From: an uncultured Eggerthellaceae bacterium
GTDB lineage: Bacteria; Actinomycetota; Coriobacteriia; Coriobacteriales; Eggerthellaceae
Assembly: GCA_949450265.1 (NCBI GenBank)
Contig: CASTMW010000007.1
Span: 1 to 29,493 of the forward strand
DNA: 29,493 nt
Direction: 5' to 3'
Below are positions 1 through 6,235 of the stretch, one piece after another (position 1 is the first letter of the stretch; each line of letters opens with the position of its first letter). The notes under the pieces are model-generated. The model was given only the letters and a program-made list of their open reading frames with translations. It was not told the DNA's origin and did no database searches. The position numbers were made by a program, and so were the translations under genes.

Positions 1-11
1 CTCTCGGTCAT
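1..11 (-). CDS. Start of a divergent gene cut by the window edge
   Basis: Only the first three codons (M-T-E) plus two bases are inside the window, so the product cannot be named. The start is supported by a GAGAGGA ribosome site at 17-23, five bases upstream, and by a MerR-type promoter (84-114) reading in this direction. The gene is divergent from the MerR regulator at 134 and is its likely target. In this arrangement the target is often a reductase, dehydrogenase or transporter, but nothing visible here decides that. Confidence 0.55.
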
Positions 12-83
12 GGCGGTCCTCTCATCCTCTCTTGCGAACTCCCGCTTCCCATGCGGCGGGGATACTGCTAAAGTTCGATCGAC

Positions 84-114
84 ATCCTAACCATTGAAGC
101 ATGCTTCAAGTCAA
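84..114 (-). promoter_or_regulatory. MerR-type promoter with overlong 19-bp spacer
   Basis: On the minus strand a -35 TTGACT (109-114) and a -10 TAGGAT (84-89) are separated by 19 bp. The perfect 16-bp palindrome TTGAAGCATGCTTCAA (94-109) fills most of that spacer. A 19-20 bp spacer containing a dyad is the hallmark of promoters that MerR-family activators twist into register. It drives the divergent gene starting at 11, with a leader of roughly 65 nt. Confidence 0.65.
94..109. promoter_or_regulatory. Probable MerR operator palindrome
   Basis: TTGAAGCATGCTTCAA is perfectly self-complementary over 16 bp. It lies between the divergent gene and the regulator, 24 bp before the regulator's ATG, so binding could both activate the divergent promoter and autoregulate merR. 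Confidence 0.65.
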
Positions 115-133
115 GTGCCTAGCAAGGAGAACC

Positions 134-589
134 ATGGTCCATTCCATCGCGGATGCAGCAAAGGCGACGGGCGTTCCCGCGTCAACGCTGCGCTATTACG
201 ACAAAGAGGGCCTTCTGCCCAATGTGGGGCGCCTGAGTGGCGGCTCGCGCGTATTCTCCGAGGACGATCTGGCGTGGATACGCGTGATCGAGCATCTGAA
301 GAAGGCGGGGCTGACCATCAAGGAGATCGCCCGCTATACCGATCTGATCCAGCAGGGCGATGACACGCTGGAAGCGCGCCGCGCGTTGCTCTACGAGCGC
401 AAAGAAGAGGTGGAGGCCGAGTTGGCTCGGGTGCAGGGCACGCTCGATTTCATCACGTACAAATGCTGGTTCTACGACGAAGCGGTGCGCTTAGGCAGCG
501 AAGAGGCGGTGCGTGCGCTGCCCGACGATGAGGTGCCCGCCGAGATGCTGGCCATCCGCAAGCGATGCTTGAGCGGACCGCAGCAATAA
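134..589 (+). CDS. MerR-family transcriptional regulator
   Basis: A 151-aa DNA-binding regulator. Residues 3-70 form the MerR winged helix-turn-helix: 'IADAAKATGVPASTLRYYDKE' is the recognition region and 'RVFSEDDLAWI' the wing. A long coiled-coil dimerisation helix follows (about 76-107), then a short C-terminal effector part with the 'YKCWFYDEA' and 'LPDDEVPAEM' motifs common in MerR regulators of reductase/dehydrogenase genes. The only cysteines are 111 and 145, so thiol or electrophile sensing is possible but unproven; no metal-binding cysteine cluster is seen. The ATG at 134 is chosen over an upstream ATG at 101 because AAGGAG (124-129) is correctly spaced and the upstream one has no ribosome site and overlaps the operator. 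The divergent gene at 11 is the likely target. Confidence 0.9.
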   Translation: MVHSIADAAKATGVPASTLRYYDKEGLLPNVGRLSGGSRVFSEDDLAWIRVIEHLKKAGLTIKEIARYTDLIQQGDDTLEARRALLYERKEEVEAELARVQGTLDFITYKCWFYDEAVRLGSEEAVRALPDDEVPAEMLAIRKRCLSGPQQ

Positions 590-734
590 GTAAGAGAAGG
601 CAATGCGCCTGCTCGCCCAGAGCGAGCGTTGACGTATCATGTTCGGTTCTGTCTGAGCGCACCTTGCTGCGCTCGATAACCGTCAAAGGCTCGACCTTGC
701 GTTCTTGAGCGGGAGGTCTTTGATGGTCTGGTGT
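590..734. terminator. Convergent intergenic with two hairpins
   Basis: This 145-bp gap separates two genes that converge. A 6-bp hairpin (GCTCGC 611-616 / GCGAGC 622-627) lies 21 bp after the merR stop. A larger imperfect dyad follows, with nested arms TTGAC 629-633 / GTCAA 682-686, GGTT 645-648 / AACC 678-681 and GAGCGC 655-660 / GCGCTC 669-674. Neither hairpin has a clear T-run. They probably end transcription from both sides. Confidence 0.4.
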
Positions 735-1187
735 TCAGTGCTTCCAGCGTTCAAGGTGAGGAAGCAGCGTTGCCATGAGAGAGACCGCCTCTTCGCGTGA
801 GATGCCCATCGCATCGGCTTCCATCTGAGCCGTGGCTTCGATGAATTCGTCCATGTCGACGCCTTTGGCTGTGAAGTCCCCGTGCTGATAGCAGTATTTA
901 CAATAGCTCTGGCTGGGCGATCCGTCCGATTCGGTGCCGTGAAGCTCGGGCTGGGGGATAGGCATGGAGCAGCATTGGCAATAGTATTCCATCGGCATGT
1001 CGAAGAAGCGCTCGAGCGGCATTTGGAAGGTGGTGCAGATCAGTTTCACCATATCGATGCTCGGGGAGGTCTCGCCGGTTTCCCAGCGCGATACCGCCTG
1101 TCGCGTTACATAGAGCTTGCGCGCCATCTGCTCCTGTGTGAGACCTTGCTCGGTGCGGATCTGCGCGATTGTGTCCTTCATGGCCAT
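735..1187 (-). CDS. XRE-family regulator with C-terminal zinc ribbon
   Basis: A 150-aa protein. Residues 5-60 are a Cro/XRE helix-turn-helix ('GLTQEQMARKLYVTRQAVSRWE'-type recognition helix, then 'TGETSPSIDMVKLI'). Residues 69-106 match the putative zinc-ribbon domain (zf-ribbon_2 type): C70-x-C72-C73 and C96-x-x-C99 around 'GTESDGS'. The C-terminal helix (112-150) is of the type that usually follows this ribbon. Such proteins are predicted transcription regulators of unknown ligand. The ATG at 1187 is chosen because AAAGGA (1193-1198) lies 5 bases away; the next ATG at 1181 would be 11 bases away. It is divergent from the SDR gene at 1398, which it may regulate; that is inference. Confidence 0.85.
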   Translation of the reverse strand: MAMKDTIAQIRTEQGLTQEQMARKLYVTRQAVSRWETGETSPSIDMVKLICTTFQMPLERFFDMPMEYYCQCCSMPIPQPELHGTESDGSPSQSYCKYCYQHGDFTAKGVDMDEFIEATAQMEADAMGISREEAVSLMATLLPHLERWKH

Positions 1188-1397
1188 GATGATCCTTTCG
1201 TCGGGGATGGCTGCTTCTATTATTCCGTACTACGCGGGAGCTGCAAGCAACCATCCGTTGCGCACGCCAGCGTTTGATAAAGCTGGGGGGAGCATGCTTG
1301 GCGGATTGGTTACCGTTGGGCTGCTTGTCCGTGCATCGATGTTCCGGCTTGTTAAACTGGCAGTACAGACCCCGATTCCAATAGAAAGGACGCTGAT

Positions 1398-2150
1398 ATG
1401 GGCATCATCGACGGGAAGGTCGCCATCGTCACAGGCGGCACGCGCGGCATCGGTTATACCATCGTGAAGGAGCTCCTGCGAAACGGTGCGCAGGTCGCGC
1501 TGGCAGGTTCGCGGCAAGAGACGGTCGATGACGCTTTGGAGAAGCTTGCTGGCGAAGGCTTCACGGAGGGGGTCATGGGCATCGCGCCGTCGCTCAGCGA
1601 TCCGGATGCGGTGGCTGATTCCTTCTCATGGGTGGCTGAGCGTTTCGGGCATCTTGATATCCTCTGCAACAATGCGGGCATCTCTTCGCGCACACCGCTC
1701 GTTGATTACACGATCGAAGAGTTCCAGAAGGTTATGGATCTGAATGTCACGGCAGCGTTCGTATGCAGTCAAGCAGCGGCGCACATCATGATCGAGCAGG
1801 GTACGGGCGGTTCCATCATCAACACGAGCTCTATGGTGGGAAGGTACGGGCAGCCCTCTGGTGTGGCATACCCAACATCGAAGTTCGCCGTGAATGGTCT
1901 TACCTTATCGCTCGCACGTGAGTTGGCGAAGCACCGCATTCGGGTGAATGCAGTGGCACCTGGCATCACCCATACCGATATGGTGGATACGCTGCCCGAT
2001 GCGCTCATCAAGCCGCTCATCGATTCCATCCCGCTCGGGCGCATGGGCGAACCGGCCGATATCGCGAACGCATGCCTGTTCCTTGCTTCCGATATGGCTG
2101 ATTATGTTTCAGGTGCGGTCATTCCGGTCGATGGTCTTTCGCGACCGTGA
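1398..2150 (+). CDS. Short-chain dehydrogenase/reductase (SDR)
   Basis: A 250-aa classical SDR oxidoreductase using NAD(P). The Rossmann glycine motif TGGTRGIG is at 12-19, the structural NNAG at 91-94, the catalytic serine in NTSS (142-145), and the catalytic Y158-x-x-x-K162 in 'YPTSK'. 'VNAVAPG' (183-189) is the usual cofactor loop, and the C-terminus ends in 'VDGLSRP', as in FabG/glucose dehydrogenase/hydroxysteroid dehydrogenase relatives. The substrate cannot be read from sequence. Convergent proximity to a bile-salt-hydrolase-type gene makes a hydroxysteroid dehydrogenase worth considering, but 3-oxoacyl reductase or sugar/polyol dehydrogenase are equally allowed. GAAAGGA (1384-1390) sits 7 bases before the ATG. 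The upstream 210 bp (1188-1397) hold the divergent promoters; no clear -35/-10 pair stands out. Confidence 0.9.
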   Translation: MGIIDGKVAIVTGGTRGIGYTIVKELLRNGAQVALAGSRQETVDDALEKLAGEGFTEGVMGIAPSLSDPDAVADSFSWVAERFGHLDILCNNAGISSRTPLVDYTIEEFQKVMDLNVTAAFVCSQAAAHIMIEQGTGGSIINTSSMVGRYGQPSGVAYPTSKFAVNGLTLSLARELAKHRIRVNAVAPGITHTDMVDTLPDALIKPLIDSIPLGRMGEPADIANACLFLASDMADYVSGAVIPVDGLSRP

Positions 2151-2173
2151 TCGTTTCCATCATTCTCATCATC

Positions 2174-2203
2174 AAGGGCGTCTTTCAGGTGGAAGGCGCC
2201 CTT
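2174..2203 (+). terminator. Hairpin after the SDR gene
   Basis: An 11-bp stem with one G-U pair (left arm AAGGGCG-T-CTT, right arm AAG-G-CGCCCTT) and an 8-base loop, 23 bp after the SDR stop. There is no T-run, so it is either a weak intrinsic terminator or a transcript-end stabiliser. Confidence 0.45.
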
Positions 2204-2289
2204 GCTCTGTGACGGGGCCACTGCCTTCCTGAACGAGGTCATCCAGGCCAATATCTAGCTATCTCTCAGAACGCTGGAATGCGCCTGCA

Positions 2290-2317
2290 GCACCCCTACG
2301 AGCGCACGTAGGGGTGC
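2290..2317 (-). terminator. Perfect hairpin overlapping the end of the hydrolase gene
   Basis: GCACCCCTACG (2290-2300) and CGTAGGGGTGC (2307-2317) form an 11-bp perfect stem around a 6-base loop. The stop codon of the choloylglycine hydrolase (2296-2298) is inside the stem. There is no T-run on either strand. It likely terminates or protects the convergent transcripts. Confidence 0.5.
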
Positions 2318-3270
2318 ATGTCAGGATGGACGAGCGCGCTTGAGTCAGCGGCGGCGTAGTCGGCGAGACGTGCGCAGCGCAGGGTCGGGTCGTCGCATGT
2401 GCTGTAGCAATAGGTGCCGCTCGCGGCACTGAAGCAGTCGGAGAACAGTGTTGTCTCGAACGATCCATCCTCCATCTGTGCGCATCCTTCCGTGAAGGCC
2501 ACGCTGCCTAGGGTATGGATCATGCGCATGACGTTGTCGTACTCTGATTCCTTCGCAGGGTAGAAGGCGTTCACGAACGCAGCCTTCACGAAGCGCGAGG
2601 TGGCGTAGTAATCGCCGGGGATACCGCGCATGGTGGAACCCGTGCCGAAGGGTGTCATGGTGTCGTTGCGCCACGTTATCTGACCAGGCCAACTGCCGTT
2701 GCAGGCCAGGTAGTTGCGCAGGTTCTCCAGGTGCCATCCGAACGGGGGCTGGTTGGTCAGCACATCCACCGGATCGTCATGCACGTGCATGCCATCGGCT
2801 TGATATTCCACTACGATGCTGCGCTTCGCATCGGCGATGTGCCAGTGCAGCATGGCGACCGGCATATCGAGACCGATGGGCGCGTCGATGATGGCAACGT
2901 TTCTAAGCGCCGCTTCCACCTCAGCCACGGTGGCGAAGTTCGCCGCCACCCAGACCGGCATCTCGTAGGCGGCTATGTTGGTCTTGCCCGCTACCGGCTT
3001 CGGCTCGAATCGGGCGTAGCCAGCGAAGTTCAGACCTCCAACGGCAAGCCCGGCATCGTTGCCGCAGTTGAAGAAGAGCGGGTAGCCATGGTATTCCACG
3101 GCCATACCGATGGCGGCATGAGGTGCGGGGTACGGATCGCCGAACTGCTGGGGGATGCTGAAGCCCTTCGGCATGACCACCGGATGCTCGCCGTAGCTGA
3201 CGTTCCAATCGTAATTGCGCCCCCAGAATGCGTGTCCTGCCGTATCGGTGAACCTGACTGCCGTGCACAT
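2296..3270 (-). CDS. bsh: Choloylglycine hydrolase family; probable bile salt hydrolase
   Basis: A 324-aa N-terminal-nucleophile hydrolase that would cleave the amide bond of glycine/taurine-conjugated bile salts. After removal of Met, Cys2 is the nucleophile ('MCTAVRF'). The rest of the known catalytic set is present: R18 and D21 in 'GRNYDW', N81 in 'GGLNF', N173 in 'LTNQPPFGWH', R226 in 'PGDYYATSRF'. Asn81 (penicillin V acylases carry Tyr at this place) and the WVAANF, LHWHIAD and SIVVE blocks, as remembered from Clostridium and Bifidobacterium BSH, favour bile salt hydrolase. The protein has no signal peptide and so is cytoplasmic. The open frame runs 84 codons further upstream, but the ATG at 3270 follows GAAAGGAG by 6 bases and exposes the obligatory Cys2, so it is the start. 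Substrate preference (glyco vs tauro) cannot be read. Confidence 0.9.
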   Translation of the reverse strand: MCTAVRFTDTAGHAFWGRNYDWNVSYGEHPVVMPKGFSIPQQFGDPYPAPHAAIGMAVEYHGYPLFFNCGNDAGLAVGGLNFAGYARFEPKPVAGKTNIAAYEMPVWVAANFATVAEVEAALRNVAIIDAPIGLDMPVAMLHWHIADAKRSIVVEYQADGMHVHDDPVDVLTNQPPFGWHLENLRNYLACNGSWPGQITWRNDTMTPFGTGSTMRGIPGDYYATSRFVKAAFVNAFYPAKESEYDNVMRMIHTLGSVAFTEGCAQMEDGSFETTLFSDCFSAASGTYCYSTCDDPTLRCARLADYAAADSSALVHPDMHPYVRS

Positions 3271-3419
3271 GCGATGCTCCTTTCGCTGGGCGCGGATCTG
3301 TGGGCCCATGGCCAGCGGCGCTCGGATCCGCGAACGCTCATCTGCGAAGATGGTGGCACAGAACCATCGCGTGTGGGTCAGAATGCGCGCGGTCGTCATG
3401 CGACCGTTGAGGGCCATCA

Positions 3420-3428
3420 TGCTACAAT
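3420..3428 (+). promoter_or_regulatory. Extended -10 promoter element
   Basis: TG (3420-3421), one base, then TACAAT (3423-3428) matches an extended -10. No good -35 lies 16-18 bp upstream, which extended -10 promoters tolerate. Transcription would begin near 3435. Confidence 0.4.
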
Positions 3429-3486
3429 ACGCCAAAGTATTCCGGCGGAGCCTTTGGCAAGCGACGCCTCGCGTAAGGATAGGTGC

Positions 3487-3498
3487 ATGAAGAACTAG
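3487..3498 (+). CDS. Three-codon leader ORF (Met-Lys-Asn-stop)
   Basis: ATG-AAG-AAC-TAG preceded by AAGGA (3475-3479) at 7 bases, as good a ribosome site as those of the real genes here. The stop codon enters the left arm of the 8-bp inverted repeat 3497-3504 / 3558-3565, so a ribosome held on this ORF would block that fold. This would suit drug-dependent control of the ABC-F gene 180 bp downstream. It is unproven; a chance ATG is the alternative. Confidence 0.35.
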   Translation: MKN

Positions 3499-3674
3499 CG
3501 ATGCCCGAAGGGCGCCCATCACGATCTGCCGTTTCTGGCCGTGCTATCACGGGTGCTGCATCGCTCATGCCCTGCTCTTCCCTTGGATCTCCCTTCCGCC
3601 CATGCGCAGAAGAAGCTCCCAGAGAAACTTGCATCATCGCCTGATAGTGCGGCCCTCTTTCAAGGAGTGCTGCC

Positions 3675-5162
3675 ATGCAATTGAACCTTTCCCATATCAC
3701 CTATGCCTATCCAGGCGGGGCTGCTCACGTCCTTCAGGATGCAAGTGCTGTTTTCCCGCAAGGATGGACCGGCATCGTTGGCGATAACGGGTGCGGCAAG
3801 ACCACGCTCATGCGCATCGCTGCGGGGCTTATCCAGCCGGATGCGGGCACGGTGTCCCCGCAGCTGTTCGCGGCGTACTGCTCGCAGGATGCGACGGATG
3901 CGCCTGCGGATCTTTTCGGATTGGCCGATGACTGGAGCCAGGAGGGGCGGCGCGTGCGCGAGCTGCTGCGCATCGAGGACGAATGGTTCTGGCGTTACGA
4001 GACGCTCTCGGGCGGTCAGCAGAGGCGCATCCAGATCGCCTGCGCGCTGTGGCGGCGGCCCGATGTGCTGGTGCTGGATGAGCCCACCAACGATCTGGAT
4101 GCACAGACGCGCACTCTTCTCATGGAGGCACTGGCAACGTTTCCGGGGATAGGGATGCTCGTATCGCACGATCGCGACCTGTTGGATCGGTTGGCATCGC
4201 GATGCCTGATGTTTGAGAACGGGGTTGTGCGCATGCGCCCGGGCGGCTACACGGAGGCGAGCCGCCAAGCAGCGAACGCGCGCAATGCCGCATTGAAGGA
4301 GCGCTCGACGGCGAAGCGCGAGCTTGCGCGCTTGGAAGTCGAGGCGAAGCGGCGCCGCGAAGAAGCGTCGCGACAGCAGGGAAAGCGCTCGCGCCGCGGG
4401 TTGGATAAGAAGGACAGCGACGGCCGTGGTCGCATCGGGCTTGCCATCGTGAGCGGCAAGGATGGGGTGGCGGCCAAGCTCTCCACCGCCATGGATCGTC
4501 GCGTTGCGCGGGTGCGTGCCGATCTGGATGCGATGCCGGTCGCGAAGCGCTACGATGCGCACCTTGATGGCGGCGGCACGGTCGCGCGATCGCATACGGT
4601 GGCGCATCTGGCAGAAGGCATGCTCTCTGCGGGCGACTTCAGCATCCATGTTCCCGAGGTGTGGGTGGGCGCGCGCGATCACGTGGTGCTTAGCGGCAAC
4701 AATGGCACGGGCAAGAGCCTCATCCTGCATCATGTGCGGGCATCGGTGCCGGAAAGCGTGCAGGTCGCGTTCATCCCCCAAGAGGTCAGCGCTCCTGAGC
4801 GCACGCGAGCGCTCGCGGCACTCGCGAAGGCCGATGTGGCATTGCGCGGGTGCATCCTTTCGATCGTGGCTCGGCTCAATTCCGATCCGGCGCGCGTGCT
4901 GGATGGCGATGATCTGAGCCCAGGCGAGCTGCGCAAGCTGCTGTTGGCCGAGCAGCTTTTGTGCGAGCCGAGCTTCCTCATCTTGGACGAGCCGACCAAC
5001 CATCTTGACGTGGGCTCCCTGGAAGCCCTTCAAGAGATGCTCGTCGGTTTCCCTGGGGCAGTACTGCTCGTCTCGCATGATGCAGCCCTTGCTGATGCGG
5101 TGGCGCGCAGCCGGTGGCAGACGGTATTTGAGGGAGATGTGTGGCGCTTGCGCGTTCTGTGA
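3675..5162 (+). CDS. ABC-F family ATPase (ribosome protection/translation factor type)
   Basis: A 495-aa soluble protein with two ABC ATPase domains and no membrane segment. Domain 1 (about 1-190) has Walker A GDNGCGKT (36-43), signature LSGGQ (111-115), Walker B VLVLDEP (131-137) and switch SHD (164-166). A charged linker (about 192-300, coiled coil rich in Arg/Lys/Glu) is in the place of the ABC-F interdomain arm that reaches into the ribosomal E site. Domain 2 (about 320-495) has Walker A GNNGTGKS (341-348), a slightly altered signature LSPGE (414-418), Walker B FLILDEP (434-440) and SHD (467-469). The family includes housekeeping factors (EttA-like) and antibiotic-resistance proteins (Lsa, Vga, OptrA). 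Which this is cannot be decided by eye, but the long leader favours a regulated resistance-type factor. AAGGAG (3662-3667) is 7 bases before the ATG. Confidence 0.9.
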   Translation: MQLNLSHITYAYPGGAAHVLQDASAVFPQGWTGIVGDNGCGKTTLMRIAAGLIQPDAGTVSPQLFAAYCSQDATDAPADLFGLADDWSQEGRRVRELLRIEDEWFWRYETLSGGQQRRIQIACALWRRPDVLVLDEPTNDLDAQTRTLLMEALATFPGIGMLVSHDRDLLDRLASRCLMFENGVVRMRPGGYTEASRQAANARNAALKERSTAKRELARLEVEAKRRREEASRQQGKRSRRGLDKKDSDGRGRIGLAIVSGKDGVAAKLSTAMDRRVARVRADLDAMPVAKRYDAHLDGGGTVARSHTVAHLAEGMLSAGDFSIHVPEVWVGARDHVVLSGNNGTGKSLILHHVRASVPESVQVAFIPQEVSAPERTRALAALAKADVALRGCILSIVARLNSDPARVLDGDDLSPGELRKLLLAEQLLCEPSFLILDEPTNHLDVGSLEALQEMLVGFPGAVLLVSHDAALADAVARSRWQTVFEGDVWRLRVL

Positions 5163-5260
5163 ATCGGAGCGGCTGCCGGTCGTGAGCGGCGGCTGAGCAT
5201 CCTGGACGAGCGTGGCCTTCGACCCTCTGATGTGGTAGGGTATGCCCATATTCGATAGGA

Positions 5261-5278
5261 CCCTGCCGCCGGGTAGGG
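5261..5278 (+). promoter_or_regulatory. Leader hairpin before the attenuator
   Basis: CCCTGCC (5261-5267) and GGTAGGG (5272-5278) form a 7-bp stem with one G-U pair and a 4-base loop, 3 bases before the large terminator stem. A possible promoter lies upstream: TTCGAC (5218-5223), 17 bp, TATGCC (5241-5246). Both elements match the consensus poorly. Confidence 0.35.
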
Positions 5279-5281
5279 AGA

Positions 5282-5344
5282 GCACTCGTTTGATGCGCAT
5301 CGTTAGGCCTGAGCAGATGCGCATCGGATGGGTGCTTTTTGTTT
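5282..5344 (+). terminator. Strong intrinsic terminator, probably an attenuator
   Basis: A continuous 20-bp stem forms from 5282-5301 and 5316-5335: GCACTC with GGGTGC, GTTT with GGAT through wobble pairs, and GATGCGCATC with its own palindromic copy. The loop has 14 bases. TTTTTGTTT (5336-5344) follows at once. It lies 120 bp after the ABC-F stop but only 19 bp before the next start codon, too close for a promoter in between. It can end ABC-F transcription, but must also be crossed by any transcript that expresses the B3/B4 gene. Confidence 0.8.
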
Positions 5345-5363
5345 CATGCGGAAGGAGACGCAT

Positions 5364-6089
5364 ATGAAGCGGTTCGTCGTGGAGGATTCGTTCTGGGAAC
5401 TGTTCCCGCAGGCGCGCATCGGCATCGTGGTGGCGCACGGGATGCGCCCGGCCGATCAGGTGAGCGAAGAGGATGCGAAGGCCATCCGGCATGCGCTGGC
5501 GGCTGCCAATGCGGCGGCCGATCAGCATCTTACGTCGAACACTATCTCACAGAATCAGGTGGTATCTGTCTGGCGTGATGCCTACCAGCGGTTCAAGACG
5601 AAGAAGGGCGCGCGCTGTTCGGTGGAGAACCTGCTGAAGCGCGTGTTGAAGGGCAATCCGGTAGGGTCCATCACCCCCTCGGTGGATGTGTACAACACCA
5701 TCTCCTTGAAGCATGCGCTGCCAGTGGGCGGCGAGGATATCGATGCCATGCAGGGCGATATTCGCTTGGGTATCACGGGGGGAGGAGATGCGTTCCGCGC
5801 TCTTGGCGAGGACGAGGATGCCCCCACGCTCGAAGGCGAGCTGTGCTATCGCGACGATGCGGGCGCCATCTGCCGCTGCTGGAACTGGCGGGATGGGCAG
5901 CGCACTGCGCTCACCGACGATACGGACAAGGCGTTCCTCATCATCGAATCGGTCGATCCGGCGCGCAGCGATGACCTGCAAGCGGCTGTCGACGAGCTGG
6001 CCGATTTGGTGGAGCAGCATCTGGGCGCTTCCATCTTCGCCGCGAGGATCGTCACACGCGACGATCCCAGCATGGTCATCGACGACTAG
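5364..6089 (+). CDS. B3/B4 domain protein (PheRS-beta-like editing domain)
   Basis: A 241-aa stand-alone protein of the B3_4 family, related to the editing domain of the beta chain of phenylalanyl-tRNA synthetase. The signature stretch is 'GNPVGSITPSVDVYNTISL', followed by 'ALPVGGEDID', 'GDIRLGITGGGDAF' and 'CRCWNWRDGQRT'. Family members are suspected of clearing mischarged tRNA or of amino-acid/nucleotide metabolism; the exact role is not established. There is no signal peptide. AAGGAG (5352-5357) is 6 bases before the ATG at 5364. An in-frame ATG at 5328 lies inside the upstream terminator stem and lacks a ribosome site. The position just behind a terminator suggests control by conditional read-through. 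Confidence 0.85.
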   Translation: MKRFVVEDSFWELFPQARIGIVVAHGMRPADQVSEEDAKAIRHALAAANAAADQHLTSNTISQNQVVSVWRDAYQRFKTKKGARCSVENLLKRVLKGNPVGSITPSVDVYNTISLKHALPVGGEDIDAMQGDIRLGITGGGDAFRALGEDEDAPTLEGELCYRDDAGAICRCWNWRDGQRTALTDDTDKAFLIIESVDPARSDDLQAAVDELADLVEQHLGASIFAARIVTRDDPSMVIDD

Positions 6090-6109
6090 ATGCTTTCAGT
6101 TCGCGTCGC

Positions 6110-6138
6110 TTGACAAGGTGGTTGCCTGTGTATATAGT
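6110..6138 (+). promoter_or_regulatory. Sigma-70/SigA promoter of the GntR-ABC operon
   Basis: TTGACA (6110-6115), 17-bp spacer, TATAGT (6133-6138): near-consensus and the best promoter in the window. Transcription would begin near 6145, inside the operator dyad. Confidence 0.85.
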
Positions 6139-6159
6139 GTGCATATAGCGTATATACAC
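6128..6159. promoter_or_regulatory. GntR (YtrA-type) operator
   Basis: GTGTATATA (6128-6136) and TATATACAC (6151-6159) form a perfect 9-bp inverted repeat with a 14-bp centre. The left arm overlaps the -10 and the right arm covers the start of transcription, so binding would block RNA polymerase. Long AT-rich dyads with GTGTA...TACAC arms are typical of YtrA-subfamily regulators, and such a regulator is the first gene of the operon. Confidence 0.75.
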
Positions 6160-6235
6160 TAAGCCGTGAACGGGGACGCTCGTCCATGGCGCGGCAGCGG
6201 GAGCGCGACGGCGTTCCCGCAGAGAATGGGGAGCT

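Larger units (their letters stand above)
3271..3674 (+). promoter_or_regulatory. 404-bp gap: promoter and structured leader of the ABC-F gene
   Basis: No protein gene longer than a few codons is supported here. An extended -10 (TG-C-TACAAT, 3420-3428) would start a leader of about 240 nt. The leader holds a 7-bp hairpin (GCCAAAG 3431-3437 / CTTTGGC 3452-3458), a three-codon ORF with a strong ribosome site (3475-3498), an 8-bp inverted repeat (AGCGATGC 3497-3504 / GCATCGCT 3558-3565) whose left arm overlaps the mini-ORF stop, and a small hairpin (CCGTG/CACGG, about 3540-3552). This layout resembles the attenuator leaders of antibiotic-inducible ABC-F genes. No convincing T-run terminator is visible. 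Confidence 0.45.

Noticed and set aside
629..686. Possible repeat family shared with 19601-19650
   Set aside because: Only an 11-mer with one mismatch and general AGCG richness are shared; not enough to call a repeat from one window.
3271..3522. 84-codon N-terminal extension of the choloylglycine hydrolase open frame
   Set aside because: The enzyme needs Cys at position 2, the ATG at 3270 provides it with a strong ribosome site, and the upstream stretch holds the ABC-F leader on the other strand.
5163..5363. T-box or known riboswitch ahead of the B3/B4 gene
   Set aside because: The T-box core (GGGTGGNACCGCG) and the cores of TPP, guanidine, fluoride and preQ1 riboswitches as I know them are not present; only the terminator and a hairpin are supported.
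3660..5528. 622-codon open frame on the minus strand across the ABC-F gene
   Set aside because: Antisense shadow: no family motifs, His/Arg-rich, and it also crosses the intrinsic terminator.
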